From: an uncultured Eubacterium sp.
GTDB taxonomy: Bacteria > Bacillota_A > Clostridia > Lachnospirales > Lachnospiraceae
Assembly: GCA_910589045.1 (NCBI GenBank)
Contig: CAJUSH010000039.1
Location: 1 to 33,536 of the forward strand
DNA length: 33,536 nucleotides
Direction of reading: 5' to 3'
The notes below the pieces were generated by a model. It did not search any database. It saw only the letters and a program-made list of their open reading frames with translations, and was not told where the DNA came from. Positions 16,733-25,754 of the stretch are shown in pieces (position 1 is the stretch's first letter; each line of letters starts with the position of its first letter). The position numbers and the translations under genes are program-made.

Positions 16733-19195
16733 ATGGAAAAAAAACAATTTCGTGAATTAGTAGAGAAACGTGTCGTCATACTGGACGGTGCAACCGGAAC
16801 AAATTTACAGCGCCTTGGGATGCCTGTGGGGGGCTGTCCGGAGCATTGGATTTTAGAGCATCCGGAGCTGGTGCTTGATCTGCAGCGGAGCTATGTGGAG
16901 GCCGGCGCGGATATTATTTATGCGCCGACCTTCACCGCCAACCGCATCAAGCTGGCGGAGTACGGGGCAAAGCACCAGCTTGTGGAGATGAACCGGGCAC
17001 TGGTGGCGATTTCAAGGGTGGCCGTCGCAAGACACAACGCATTTGTGGCGGGAGATATGACGATGACGGGCAGGCAGCTCGCCCCGGTGGGGGATTTGGA
17101 ATTTGAGACGTTAATCGACGTGTACCGGGAGCAGGCGCGGGTGCTCTACGAGGGGGGCGTGGATCTGTTTGTCGTGGAGACGATGATGAGCCTGCAGGAG
17201 AGCCGTGCGGCGCTGATCGCCATCCGGGAGGTGTGCGACCTGCCTGTGATGGTCAGTCTGACCTACGAAACCGACGGGCGCACGCTCTACGGAACGGATG
17301 CAAAAACGGCGCTGGCCGTGCTGCAGAGCCTGGGTGCGGATGCGGTGGGCTTAAACTGCTCCAGCGGACCTGCCGAGATGCTTGCTGCCGTGGAGGAGAT
17401 GCGGGAGATTGCAAACATTCCGATACTGGCAAAGCCGAATGCGGGCCTGCCGAAATTAAGAGACGGTGCCACCGTCTACGATATGACGCCGGAGGCGTTC
17501 GCCGCGGCGGGTGCCGAGCTTGTGAAGGCGGGGGCCTCCATCGTGGGCGGCTGCTGCGGTACGACGCCGGAGCATATTGTCGCACTTACACGGGCGGTGG
17601 AGGGGCTGCCTGCCCCGAAGATCAGAACGGAGAAAAAGCGGCTGCTGGCCACGGAGCGCAGCGTGCTGCAGATCGATCCCGACGGCCCGTTTCTGGTAGT
17701 GGGGGAGCGCATCAATCCAACCGGGAAAAAAGCGCTGCAGGCCGAGCTTTTGGAGGGAAGCCTGGATCTGGTCTGCCGGATGGCGCGGGAGCAGGAGGAA
17801 AACGGTGCCGCGATTTTGGATGTGAACATGGGAATGAACGGCATCGACGAGAAAGCAATGATGCTCGCCGCCATAGATGAGCTGACGACGGCGACGAGCC
17901 TGCCGCTGTGCTTTGATTCGAGCAATGTGGAGGTGCTTGAGGCGGCACTGCGCCGTTATCCGGGAAGGGCGCTCATCAATTCCGTGTCGCTGGAGAGCGA
18001 GAAGATCAACCGGCTGCTGCCTGTGGTGGCCAGGTACGGCGCGATGTTTATTCTGCTTCCTCTCTCCGACGAGGGACTTCCCGCCACGGCGGAGGAAAAG
18101 CGGAGCATCGTGCGGGAGATTTTATCCCGGGCCATGGCGCTTGGCTTTGCGAAGGAGGATATCATCGTGGACGGCCTGACCGCGACGGTGGGTGCAAACC
18201 CCGATGCGGCGCTGGAGTGCTTTGATACGATCCGCTACTGCAGGCAGGAGCTGTCACTGGCGACCATCTGCGGGCTTTCCAACATATCCTTCGGCCTGCC
18301 GAACCGCCCCTTTGTCAACACGGCGTTTTTGACGATGGCCATTGCCCAGGGGCTTACGATGGCGATCGCAAACCCGTCGCAGGATCTGCTCATGAACGCA
18401 GCCTTCGCCTCGGACATGCTGCTGCACAAGCCGCAGAGTGATATCCGCTACATCGGAAGGATGCAGGTGTACGAGAAGCATCTGGAGCAAAAGGAGCGGA
18501 CGGCGGCAAAAAAGGTGCCCGGGAAGACTTCTGCCGGTGCCGGGAAAAAAGAAGCGCAGGAGACGGACCGGGCGGATGACATTATTTTCTCGAGCGTCCT
18601 GAAGGGCGATAAGAAGCATATCGTCGCGCATGTGAAGGAGGCGCTTGCAGGCGGGGCGGCACCCGGCGATATTATAAACGGCAGGCTCATCCCCGCCATC
18701 AACGACGTGGGGGACAAATTTGAGAAGCAGACCTATTTCCTGCCGCAGCTCATCGCCTCGGCCAGTGCGATGCAGGCGGCCATCGAGTATCTGGAGCCGA
18801 TGCTTGTCAGGGACGACGCGGATGCGGCGGAAACGATCGTCATTGCAACGGTGGAGGGCGATATTCACGACATCGGGAAAAATCTCGTGGTGCTCATGCT
18901 CAAAAACTACGGCTACAATGTCATCGATCTGGGAAAGGACGTTGAGGCGGAGAGGATTGTGGATACCGCCATAAAGGAGGACGCGAAAATCATCGGCCTT
19001 TCCGCGCTCATGACGACGACGATGCTGCGCATGCGGGATGTCGTGGAGCTGGCAAAGGAAAAGGGCTGCGTGAGCCGGATCATCGTCGGCGGCGCGTGCA
19101 TCACGGAGGGCTTTGCACAGGAGATTGGCGCGGACGGCTATTCGACGGATGCGGCGGATTGTGTGAAGCTGGTGCAGCGGCTGCTGGGAGAATGA
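16733..19195 (+). CDS. metH: cobalamin-dependent methionine synthase, without activation domain
   Basis: From the ATG at 16733 the protein has 820 residues (an ATG at 16721 lies directly against the ribosome binding site and is less likely). Domain order: homocysteine methyltransferase (1-290; zinc cysteines Cys209, Cys274, Cys275 in GLNCSSGP and GGCCGTTPEH), pterin-binding domain (about 318-570, starting FLVVGERINPTGKK), a charged linker of about 30 residues, the cobalamin cap (about 615-695) and the cobalamin-binding Rossmann domain with DIHDIGKN (axial His712). It methylates homocysteine from methyltetrahydrofolate. The AdoMet reactivation domain of the E. coli enzyme (about 1,227 residues) is absent, as in many Clostridia, where a separate protein is used; that gene is not in the window. 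No riboswitch is visible upstream. Confidence 0.93.
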   Translation: MEKKQFRELVEKRVVILDGATGTNLQRLGMPVGGCPEHWILEHPELVLDLQRSYVEAGADIIYAPTFTANRIKLAEYGAKHQLVEMNRALVAISRVAVARHNAFVAGDMTMTGRQLAPVGDLEFETLIDVYREQARVLYEGGVDLFVVETMMSLQESRAALIAIREVCDLPVMVSLTYETDGRTLYGTDAKTALAVLQSLGADAVGLNCSSGPAEMLAAVEEMREIANIPILAKPNAGLPKLRDGATVYDMTPEAFAAAGAELVKAGASIVGGCCGTTPEHIVALTRAVEGLPAPKIRTEKKRLLATERSVLQIDPDGPFLVVGERINPTGKKALQAELLEGSLDLVCRMAREQEENGAAILDVNMGMNGIDEKAMMLAAIDELTTATSLPLCFDSSNVEVLEAALRRYPGRALINSVSLESEKINRLLPVVARYGAMFILLPLSDEGLPATAEEKRSIVREILSRAMALGFAKEDIIVDGLTATVGANPDAALECFDTIRYCRQELSLATICGLSNISFGLPNRPFVNTAFLTMAIAQGLTMAIANPSQDLLMNAAFASDMLLHKPQSDIRYIGRMQVYEKHLEQKERTAAKKVPGKTSAGAGKKEAQETDRADDIIFSSVLKGDKKHIVAHVKEALAGGAAPGDIINGRLIPAINDVGDKFEKQTYFLPQLIASASAMQAAIEYLEPMLVRDDADAAETIVIATVEGDIHDIGKNLVVLMLKNYGYNVIDLGKDVEAERIVDTAIKEDAKIIGLSALMTTTMLRMRDVVELAKEKGCVSRIIVGGACITEGFAQEIGADGYSTDAADCVKLVQRLLGE

Positions 19196-19277
19196 TACCG
19201 GGCGTTTGAAAAGCCGGGCAGCAGGCCTGTAAAACGCCGCAGGGGAACGCAACAGTTATCGGTATAAGGGGAAAACT

Positions 19278-19829
19278 ATGGCAGATAGAAGTGAACGGAT
19301 CGTAGACGGATTTTATTTTGAAGACGGGGATATATTAAGAGAGGCGAGGAAGGAGGAGGAGGGCATCCGCTACATGAAGGCACGCATCGACCTGGAGCAG
19401 CCGGACAAGGTGCTGCACATCTACCGGCGTATGCTGGAGCAGAAGAGCTTTCAGACACAGGTGGGCTACGCCTATCTGCGTGAGCTTCAGGAGTATCTGC
19501 GTGCCATGCCGCAGGTAGCAAACGAGGACATTGCGCCGATTGCCGTCCACGCGGACCTGAAGGTGCTTGATGCCTCCGGAACGACAGAGTCCCTTCGCAG
19601 GGAAAATAAGAAAGCCAAGCAGTCGCTGCGCCGGTCGGTGTTCCTGAATATCGCCCTGTTTGTGGTGATCGGTGTGATTTTCGGCATTGCGCTGACCAGC
19701 AACAGCCCGACGGTGCTCAATTATGAGAAGGAGCTTGTCAACCGCTATGCTGCCTGGGAACAGCAGCTCAAGGAGCGGGAAAATGCCATTTTGGAGAAAG
19801 AGAGGGCACTCAATGGAGACGACGATTAA
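19278..19829 (+). CDS. single-pass membrane protein with C-terminal coiled coil
   Basis: The 183-residue protein has a charged cytoplasmic N-terminal region of about 118 residues, one hydrophobic helix at about 120-141 (VFLNIALFVVIGVIFGIALT), and a short coiled-coil-like tail (YEKELVNRYAAWEQQLKEREN). I do not recognise a family. Its last 17 bases overlap the response regulator gene start, so the two are translated together. That location suggests a role as an accessory or sensor partner of the two-component system. AGGGGAAAACT precedes the ATG. Confidence 0.8.
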   Translation: MADRSERIVDGFYFEDGDILREARKEEEGIRYMKARIDLEQPDKVLHIYRRMLEQKSFQTQVGYAYLRELQEYLRAMPQVANEDIAPIAVHADLKVLDASGTTESLRRENKKAKQSLRRSVFLNIALFVVIGVIFGIALTSNSPTVLNYEKELVNRYAAWEQQLKERENAILEKERALNGDDD

Positions 19830-20502
19830 AATTCTGGTGGTGGACGACGAGAGCCGCATGCGCAAGCTTGTCCGGGATTTCCTTGTAAAAAAAGGCTATG
19901 AGGTGCTGGAGGCGGGAGACGGCGAGGAGGCGCTGGATCTTTTTTACGGGGACAGGGACATCGCGCTTGTCATTCTGGATGTGATGATGCCGAAGATCAA
20001 CGGCTTTGACGTGTGCAGGGAGATCCGCGAGCACTCGAAGGTCCCTATCATCATGCTCACCGCGAAGGGCGGCGAGAACGATGAGCTGACGGGCTTTGAG
20101 CTGGGCGTGGATGAGTACATTGCAAAGCCCTTCAGCCCGAAAATTCTGGTGGCACGGGTGGAGGCGATCCTTCGGCGCACGAACCAGGCCCAGGAGGAGA
20201 GCAGGCTGATCGCGGGCGGCATTGTCCTGGACCAGGCGGCGCATATCGTCACCATCGACGGTGAACCGGTGGAGCTAAGCTTCAAGGAGTTTGAGCTTCT
20301 GGCATATTTTATGGAAAACCAGGGGATCGCACTCTCGCGGGAAAAGATTCTGAACAGCGTGTGGAATTATGACTATTTCGGGGATGCGCGCACGATTGAC
20401 ACCCACGTCAAGAAGCTGCGCAGCAAGATGGGTGCGCAGGGCGCGTGCATCAAGACGATCTGGGGCATGGGCTACAAATTCGAGGCAGGGGAGCAGCAAT
20501 GA
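19813..20502 (+). CDS. OmpR/PhoB-family response regulator
   Basis: The 229-residue protein has a receiver domain (about 6-120) with acidic residues Asp11 and Asp12, phospho-acceptor Asp56 (VILDVMMP), Thr83 and Lys105, then an OmpR-type winged helix (about 130-225) with ELSFKEFELLAYF and RTIDTHVKKLRSKMG. It starts within the end of the preceding gene (17-base overlap) and its stop overlaps the histidine kinase start (ATGA). It should bind DNA when phosphorylated by the adjacent kinase. The signal and target genes are unknown; cell-envelope control is a guess from the lipoprotein and membrane protein in the operon. Confidence 0.95.
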   Translation: METTIKILVVDDESRMRKLVRDFLVKKGYEVLEAGDGEEALDLFYGDRDIALVILDVMMPKINGFDVCREIREHSKVPIIMLTAKGGENDELTGFELGVDEYIAKPFSPKILVARVEAILRRTNQAQEESRLIAGGIVLDQAAHIVTIDGEPVELSFKEFELLAYFMENQGIALSREKILNSVWNYDYFGDARTIDTHVKKLRSKMGAQGACIKTIWGMGYKFEAGEQQ

Positions 20503-22004
20503 GGCATTCCTATAAATGGTCGATTACGACACAGTTTTGTGTTGTCATTATCGGCCTGGTAACCGGTACGGTCCTGCTGTGCTGGTTTTTAAACACAACC
20601 TTTCTGGAGAGCTATTACAGCAGTATGAAGATGGATCAGCTCGTGGGCGGATACGATGCCATTGACCAGGCGGTGAAGGAGGAGCGTCTTAGGTCCAGCG
20701 AATTCGGCGTGGAGCTGGACCGTCTGTGTGCAAACGGAAACATTGAGCTTTTGATCATCGATTCGGACGGGGCCGTGGTGCGTTCCTCCTCCAACGATGC
20801 GCTCAACCTGATCAACCGCTTTCTGGACGTGATCTTCGGTGCCTCGGCGGACAAGGGGCGAAAGGAGGTCGCCAGCACGGACAATTATTCGGTGCTGCAG
20901 GTGACGGACCGGCGGATCGCGTCGGAATATCTGGTGCTGTGGGGGACGCTGGCGGACGGCAACCTCATCATGATGCGAACGGCGCTGGAGGGCATCCGCG
21001 CAAGTGTTGATATTTCCAACCGGTTTCTGGCCTATATCGGCATCGGAAGTGTGATGCTTAGCATGCTCATCGTCGTGCTTGTCACACGGCGCATCACCCG
21101 TCCCATCCGCCAGCTTTCGGACATTTCCAGACAGATGTCGGAGCTGGATTTCACGGCAAGGTACGAGCCGGGAGGCGCAAGCAAGGAAATCGAGCTGCTG
21201 GGGGCGCACATGAACCGTCTCTCCGCGGCGCTGGAGCAGTCGATCTCGGAGCTGAAGACGGCAAACAATGAGCTCAAGATCGATATCGAAAAAAAGGAGC
21301 AGATCGATGAGATGCGCAAGGAGTTTCTCTCCAACGTCTCCCACGAGCTGAAAACGCCGCTGGCGCTCATCCAGGGCTATGCGGAGGGGCTTTCCGAGTG
21401 CATCAACGACGACGCGGAGAGCCGCGGCTTTTACTGTGAGGTCATCATGGACGAGGCGGGGAAAATGAACCGCATGGTGAGCAAGCTCCTCACCCTGAAC
21501 CATCTGGAATTCGGGAACGATCCGGTGGTGATCAGCCGTTTTGATATTACGGAGCTGATTGCGGGCGTGGTGGAAAACGCTTCGCTTTTGCTGGAGCAAA
21601 ACGGTATTTGCCTTACATTTTCGGAGGAGCCTGCTTATGTGTGGGGTGATGAATTCCAGATCGAGGAGGTCGTGACAAACTATCTGAGCAACGCCATCCA
21701 CTACGCGTCGGGCGAAAAGCGCATCCGGATTTTTTACACCTGCGGGGAGTCCGTGCTGCGCGTGAGCGTTTTTAACACGGGGGAACGGATTCCCGAGGCG
21801 GATCTTTCGCGGGTATGGGATAAATTTTACAAGGTGGACAAAGCACGTACCCGGGAATACGGGGGAAGCGGCATCGGGCTGTCCATCGTGAAGGCGATCA
21901 TGGAATCCCACCACAGGGCCTGCGGCGTCCGCAACCATGGGGACGGCGTCGAATTTTGGCTGGAATTAGATAAAAATGCGGTTGCGCGAACCGAAAAAGA
22001 GTGA
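20499..22004 (+). CDS. membrane sensor histidine kinase
   Basis: The ATG at 20499 overlaps the regulator stop (ATGA). The 501-residue protein has TM1 at about 9-32, an extracytoplasmic sensor region of about 140 residues, TM2 at about 176-196, a HAMP domain (VTRRITRPIRQLSDIS), a coiled segment, the HisKA box with phospho-His282 (NVSHELKTPLALIQGY), and the ATPase domain with the N-box (Asn398), and the G-box GGSGIGLSI (455-463). It is a standard transmembrane kinase for the cognate OmpR-type regulator. The extracellular sensor has no recognised fold by eye. Confidence 0.95.
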   Translation: MRHSYKWSITTQFCVVIIGLVTGTVLLCWFLNTTFLESYYSSMKMDQLVGGYDAIDQAVKEERLRSSEFGVELDRLCANGNIELLIIDSDGAVVRSSSNDALNLINRFLDVIFGASADKGRKEVASTDNYSVLQVTDRRIASEYLVLWGTLADGNLIMMRTALEGIRASVDISNRFLAYIGIGSVMLSMLIVVLVTRRITRPIRQLSDISRQMSELDFTARYEPGGASKEIELLGAHMNRLSAALEQSISELKTANNELKIDIEKKEQIDEMRKEFLSNVSHELKTPLALIQGYAEGLSECINDDAESRGFYCEVIMDEAGKMNRMVSKLLTLNHLEFGNDPVVISRFDITELIAGVVENASLLLEQNGICLTFSEEPAYVWGDEFQIEEVVTNYLSNAIHYASGEKRIRIFYTCGESVLRVSVFNTGERIPEADLSRVWDKFYKVDKARTREYGGSGIGLSIVKAIMESHHRACGVRNHGDGVEFWLELDKNAVARTEKE

Positions 22005-22042
22005 TAGGATATTTATAACAGTTATTTGTGGGAGGGACGTTG

Positions 22043-22786
22043 ATGAAAAGAACCATGAGAAAAAAATGTCTGCTGTGCAGCGTGCTTTTCGCGGGCATGC
22101 TGGCGCTGACCGGCTGCGGCGAGACGCCGTATGAGCTGGAGGACAATGAGCGCGAGATTATTGTGAACTATGCGGCGCACATCATTGCAAAGTATAATAA
22201 AAAGCAGCCGGAGGGCTACCGCTACGTGTATGTGCCCGAGGAGGAAGAGGAGGAGCCCGAGGAGCAGCCGGAGGATGTAAAGGACGGGGAGTCCCCGGAT
22301 ACGCCTGAGGACGGGCAGACGGACACCGCGGCGGACGACGGGACGCAGAAGCCGGAGGAGCCGGCCGGGGAAGAGGCGCAGGAGCCTTCCGTGACGCTTT
22401 CCGAGGCGCTTGGGCTTACCGATGTCCGGGCGGTCTATACGGGCGCGGAGCTGACGGATCGCTACGATGCGATGATGCCGGAGGCCGGAAAGAAGCTGAT
22501 GGTGCTGCATGTGACGCTGCAGAACGAGGGCAGCGGGGATGTGGATCTGGATATGGTGTCCATGCTTCCTACCTTCCGTGCAATCGTGAACGGTACGGAG
22601 GAGACGAGCTCGGAGCTGACGATCCTTCCCGACGATTTAGGCACCTGGGAGGGTACGGTTCCGGCGGGCGGCTCGGTGGAGACGGTCATTTTCTTCCAGA
22701 TCAGCGATCCGCAGATTACGTCGGTACAGCAGCTTGAAATGAAGGTGACGGCAGGTGAGAAAACGTCACGGGTCGTATTTTTGTAA
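22043..22786 (+). CDS. lipoprotein with acidic linker and DUF4352-like domain
   Basis: GGGAGGG lies 7 bases before the ATG at 22043. The 247-residue product has an LTGC lipobox (Cys25), a short charged region, a Glu/Pro/Asp-rich low-complexity linker (about 65-116, beginning VPEEEEEEPEEQ), and a C-terminal beta-rich domain (about 125-247) reading like the Ig-like DUF4352/DUF5067 group (MVLHVTLQNEGSGDVDLD). It is probably lipid-anchored outside the membrane. It follows the kinase gene by 38 bases, and may modulate or report to it. Binding partner unknown. Confidence 0.8.
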   Translation: MKRTMRKKCLLCSVLFAGMLALTGCGETPYELEDNEREIIVNYAAHIIAKYNKKQPEGYRYVYVPEEEEEEPEEQPEDVKDGESPDTPEDGQTDTAADDGTQKPEEPAGEEAQEPSVTLSEALGLTDVRAVYTGAELTDRYDAMMPEAGKKLMVLHVTLQNEGSGDVDLDMVSMLPTFRAIVNGTEETSSELTILPDDLGTWEGTVPAGGSVETVIFFQISDPQITSVQQLEMKVTAGEKTSRVVFL

Positions 22787-22803
22787 AAACTCATAAAAAA
22801 GTG

Positions 22804-22833
22804 GTGCAATTTTTGGACAATATATGTTATAAT
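22804..22833 (+). promoter_or_regulatory. sigma-A promoter of cheV
   Basis: A perfect -10 TATAAT (22828-22833) is preceded by TGT (extended -10). The -35 (GTGCAA, 22804-22809) is weak. The transcript would start near 22840, about 35 bases before the ATG. No flagellar sigma-D motif is seen here. Confidence 0.6.
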
Positions 22834-22874
22834 GTGACTGATTATACTGAATTGCTTCGGGAGGAGATATTTTT

Positions 22875-23786
22875 ATGGATACAAATATTCTGTTAGAGAA
22901 TGGCACAAATGAGCTGGAGGTACTGGAGTTCATGTTGAATAATAACCATTACGGTATCAACGTGGCGAAGATACGTGAAATTTTAGCCTATCAGCCGGTG
23001 ACGCCCATTCCAAATTCCCAGTCCAGTGTGGAAGGTATTTTTATGCCGCGTGATGCGATGATCACAGTCATCAACCTGAAAAACTGTCTGTCGCTTCCCG
23101 ACGAGAGTGACAGCAAGGGGCTTTTCATCATCACAAACTTTAACAAGCTGGATCTGGCGTTCCATGTGGATGCGGTGATCGGAATCCATAGAGTCTCCTG
23201 GGCAGATATTATCGAACCGGATTCTACGATCAATATCGGGGAGGACGGTGTGTCAACCGGAGTGATCAAGCTGCAGGATAAGCTGGTGATCATTCTCGAT
23301 TTCGAGAAGATCGTCACGGATATCAGCCCTGAAACGGGTCTGAAGGTGGGCGATATCGATGACCGGGGCGAGCGGCAGAGATGCGATTCTCCGATCGTAC
23401 TGGCGGAGGATTCCCCGCTTTTGAGCAAGCTCATTACGGACTGTCTGAAGAAGGCGGGCTATACGAACCTGAATATGAATGTGAACGGCAAGGAAGCATG
23501 GGATAAGCTTGTGAAGTACAAAGAGGAAGGTACATTGGATGAGAATGTACACTGCATTATCACGGATATTGAGATGCCGATCATGGACGGCCATCGTCTG
23601 ACAAAGCTGGTTAAGGAGGATGATGAGCTGAAAAATATTCCTTTGATTATCTTTTCATCCCTTGTCAACGACGAGATGCGGCGCAAGGGTGAGGCGCTGG
23701 GTGCGGATGCACAGCTGACAAAGCCTGAGATCGGAATGCTTGTGGATACGATCGACCAGCTGATCGACCAGAACATAGAAGGCTGA
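22875..23786 (+). CDS. cheV: chemotaxis coupling protein CheV (CheW-receiver fusion)
   Basis: The 303-residue protein has a CheW-like domain (about 12-160, with LEFMLNNNHYGINVAKIREI and VEGIFMPRDAMITVINL), and a receiver domain (about 173-303) with Glu178/Asp179, phospho-acceptor Asp231 (IITDIEMPIMDG) and Lys283. CheV couples chemoreceptors to CheA and adjusts their sensitivity through phosphorylation. GGGAGGAG-type site precedes the ATG. It has its own promoter and terminator, so it is monocistronic here. Its presence indicates a motile, chemotactic organism. Confidence 0.95.
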   Translation: MDTNILLENGTNELEVLEFMLNNNHYGINVAKIREILAYQPVTPIPNSQSSVEGIFMPRDAMITVINLKNCLSLPDESDSKGLFIITNFNKLDLAFHVDAVIGIHRVSWADIIEPDSTINIGEDGVSTGVIKLQDKLVIILDFEKIVTDISPETGLKVGDIDDRGERQRCDSPIVLAEDSPLLSKLITDCLKKAGYTNLNMNVNGKEAWDKLVKYKEEGTLDENVHCIITDIEMPIMDGHRLTKLVKEDDELKNIPLIIFSSLVNDEMRRKGEALGADAQLTKPEIGMLVDTIDQLIDQNIEG

Positions 23787-23809
23787 TCACAGTACTTGGA
23801 TGAAATTGG

Positions 23810-23854
23810 GTGAGAGCGTTCTAAAGCGCAGGCGTTTTAGACACTCTCACTTTT
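23810..23854 (+). terminator. terminator after cheV
   Basis: GTGAGAG (23810-23816) pairs with CTCTCAC (23844-23850), extended by a CTAAA/TTTAG pairing inside with a small bulge, followed by TTTT. A second perfect hairpin, GGCAAAGG/CCTTTGCC (23866-23889), has no T tract and sits just before the next gene. Confidence 0.8.
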
Positions 23855-23865
23855 CGTGATGATAT

Positions 23866-23889
23866 GGCAAAGGGTGTCTGTCCTTTGCC
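23866..23889. other. inverted repeat upstream of the 587-residue gene
   Basis: GGCAAAGG (23866-23873) and CCTTTGCC (23882-23889) form a perfect 8-bp inverted repeat about 50 bases before the ATG at 23941. It could be an operator or an RNA hairpin. No strong promoter hexamers were seen; TAATAA at 23908 is only a weak -10. Confidence 0.4.
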
Positions 23890-23940
23890 GTGAGCGAAAA
23901 TAGAATGTAATAAAGGTGAAGTAGAAAAGAGGAAGCTTTT

Positions 23941-25704
23941 ATGGGAAATAATGAGGACTATCTGGACAGTCTGCTGAATAATGTGACAAAAAAGCTCAGC
24001 GAGTATGATGAGGATTTTGAACAGAAGAAAGAGACCGCCGATGCCTACATGACCAAGAGAAATCTGCCGCCGAAAACAATGAAGGCATTGGAGACCGTGC
24101 GGGAAAACCAGTTTTTGCGTGAATTTGAGAAGGAGCTCAAGCAGGAAAATGTAGACGATTTTCTGGCGGCCTTTGAGGCGGAGCTGGAGGATGACGCGCT
24201 GGCATATGACCGGACGCGTCCGGGCGGGATGAACGATACACCGGATGCGGCTTTGGATCTGCCGCTCCTTGACGATCTGCCGGATCTGGGGGATCTGTCC
24301 GGGGCGAAAGCGGAGGAACCGGTGACGGCATCTTCCCGTCAGGCAGAGGACGACCTGATGGTGGATACCTTTGCCGATCTGGGAGACTTTGTGGATCTGC
24401 CGCCGGAGGAGCCTGAGCCTGAGCCGAAGGCCCCTGCCGAAAAACCGGAGCCTGAGCCGAAGACATCTGCTGCAAAACCGGAGTCCGAGGCGGCTGCTGC
24501 GAAGTCGGGTATGACGGCGGCAGAGGTGTTGCTGCCCGAGGGTATGGAGGATCTGGAGAGCCTGTTTGATGACGAGGATGAGCTGCCGCTTGGTGACGAC
24601 GAGGTGATCGACTTCGGGGAGGCCGCTGCGGAAGCGCTCGATTTTGGCCTTGGGGCTGCACAGGATACGATTTTGCCGGAGGATGGGGACGTGGACGATA
24701 AAGGGATCATGGATTTGCTGAACAGTCTGCCGGAGGACGAGTCACTTTCCGATATCGGAAAGATGCTGGAGGCAGACGAGCAGACGATTTCGCTGGAGGA
24801 TTTGAGTGCGGAGCCGGAAAACCTCTCTCATGCGGCAGATGTGGCTGAGAGCAGGAAGGTGTCGGAGAAAAAGCCGAAACCGAAAAAGCAGGGTTTTTTT
24901 GCAAAGCTGATGGATCTGCTTTTTGGTGAGGACGAAGAGGAAGCACCGGCAGCGGCGATTGAGGGTGCGGATGATCTGGAAAATATTTCAGATGAAAATA
25001 TGGAGATCTTAAAGGCGATGAATGATGATAAGCTGACAGAGCCGACCGATAAAAAAGCAAAAAAGGCGAAGAAAGAGAAGAAAAAGAAAGAGAAGAAGGA
25101 AAAGCCGCCGAAGGAAAAGAAAGAAAAGAAGCCCAGGGAGAAGAAGCCGAAGAAGGAAAAACCCGTGAAAGAGCGCGGGCCGAAGGAGAAGCCGCTCCCG
25201 AAGGTGCCGGTGATGCTGATCTGGATTTTTGCGATCTCAATCTTTGCGTTGATTTTTATCGGGAACAGTCTGCTTAGCTACAGCAACAATATTTCCGCGG
25301 CAGAGACCAGCTTTGACCGGGGGAACTATGTGGCGAGCTACAAGGAGCTGGCGGGCATGAAGATCAGAAGCGGCGACGAGGAGCTGTATGAGAAGGCGAA
25401 GCTGCTTGCCGGCGTCCAGACGGAGCTGGATGCATATTACTCCATGATGGAGGTGCGCAAGTTTGACCTTGCCCTGGATTGTCTGGTGCGGGGACTCGGA
25501 AGAGCCGAGCTGCACCGTGCGCAGGCAGTGGAGCTTGGTGTCGAGCTTCAGCTGAACACGGTTGTGGGCGAGCTTGAGATGCAGCTGGCCGATCAGTTCA
25601 ACGTGACAGGGGAGCAGGCCGCCGAGCTTTACGCCATCGACAAACGGGACGATTATTCCCTTGCCCTGGATGCGGTTTTGTACGGGCTGGGTTTGAAGCA
25701 TTAA
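23941..25704 (+). CDS. large membrane protein: acidic N-terminal half, Lys-rich stretch, extracytoplasmic domain
   Basis: The 587-residue protein has no family I recognise. Residues 1-80 are helical and charged. About 95-300 are acidic and low-complexity (Asp, Glu, Pro, Ala), with repeated DLPxLxDL and PEPEPK units. About 368-418 is very Lys-rich (KKAKKAKKEKKKKEKKEK). A single hydrophobic helix lies at about 423-443 (VPVMLIWIFAISIFALIFIG). The last 140 residues are helical and would be extracytoplasmic with type II topology, since no signal peptide is present. AGAGGA lies 8 bases before the ATG. It stands just after cheV and has its own leader. The K-rich segment before the membrane helix could anchor to lipid head groups or nucleic acid; that is inference. 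Confidence 0.85.
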   Translation: MGNNEDYLDSLLNNVTKKLSEYDEDFEQKKETADAYMTKRNLPPKTMKALETVRENQFLREFEKELKQENVDDFLAAFEAELEDDALAYDRTRPGGMNDTPDAALDLPLLDDLPDLGDLSGAKAEEPVTASSRQAEDDLMVDTFADLGDFVDLPPEEPEPEPKAPAEKPEPEPKTSAAKPESEAAAAKSGMTAAEVLLPEGMEDLESLFDDEDELPLGDDEVIDFGEAAAEALDFGLGAAQDTILPEDGDVDDKGIMDLLNSLPEDESLSDIGKMLEADEQTISLEDLSAEPENLSHAADVAESRKVSEKKPKPKKQGFFAKLMDLLFGEDEEEAPAAAIEGADDLENISDENMEILKAMNDDKLTEPTDKKAKKAKKEKKKKEKKEKPPKEKKEKKPREKKPKKEKPVKERGPKEKPLPKVPVMLIWIFAISIFALIFIGNSLLSYSNNISAAETSFDRGNYVASYKELAGMKIRSGDEELYEKAKLLAGVQTELDAYYSMMEVRKFDLALDCLVRGLGRAELHRAQAVELGVELQLNTVVGELEMQLADQFNVTGEQAAELYAIDKRDDYSLALDAVLYGLGLKH

Positions 25705-25754
25705 ACGTTGCGGCGGAGCCTGAGGCCGGGCCGTAACCGTTAAGAGGCTGACAT

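Noticed and set aside
18254..19252. 332-residue antisense frame in metH
   Set aside because: Same reasoning: shadow of a well-supported gene.
20589..21938. 449-residue antisense frame in the histidine kinase gene
   Set aside because: No protein motif is visible, and the opposite strand encodes an intact kinase.
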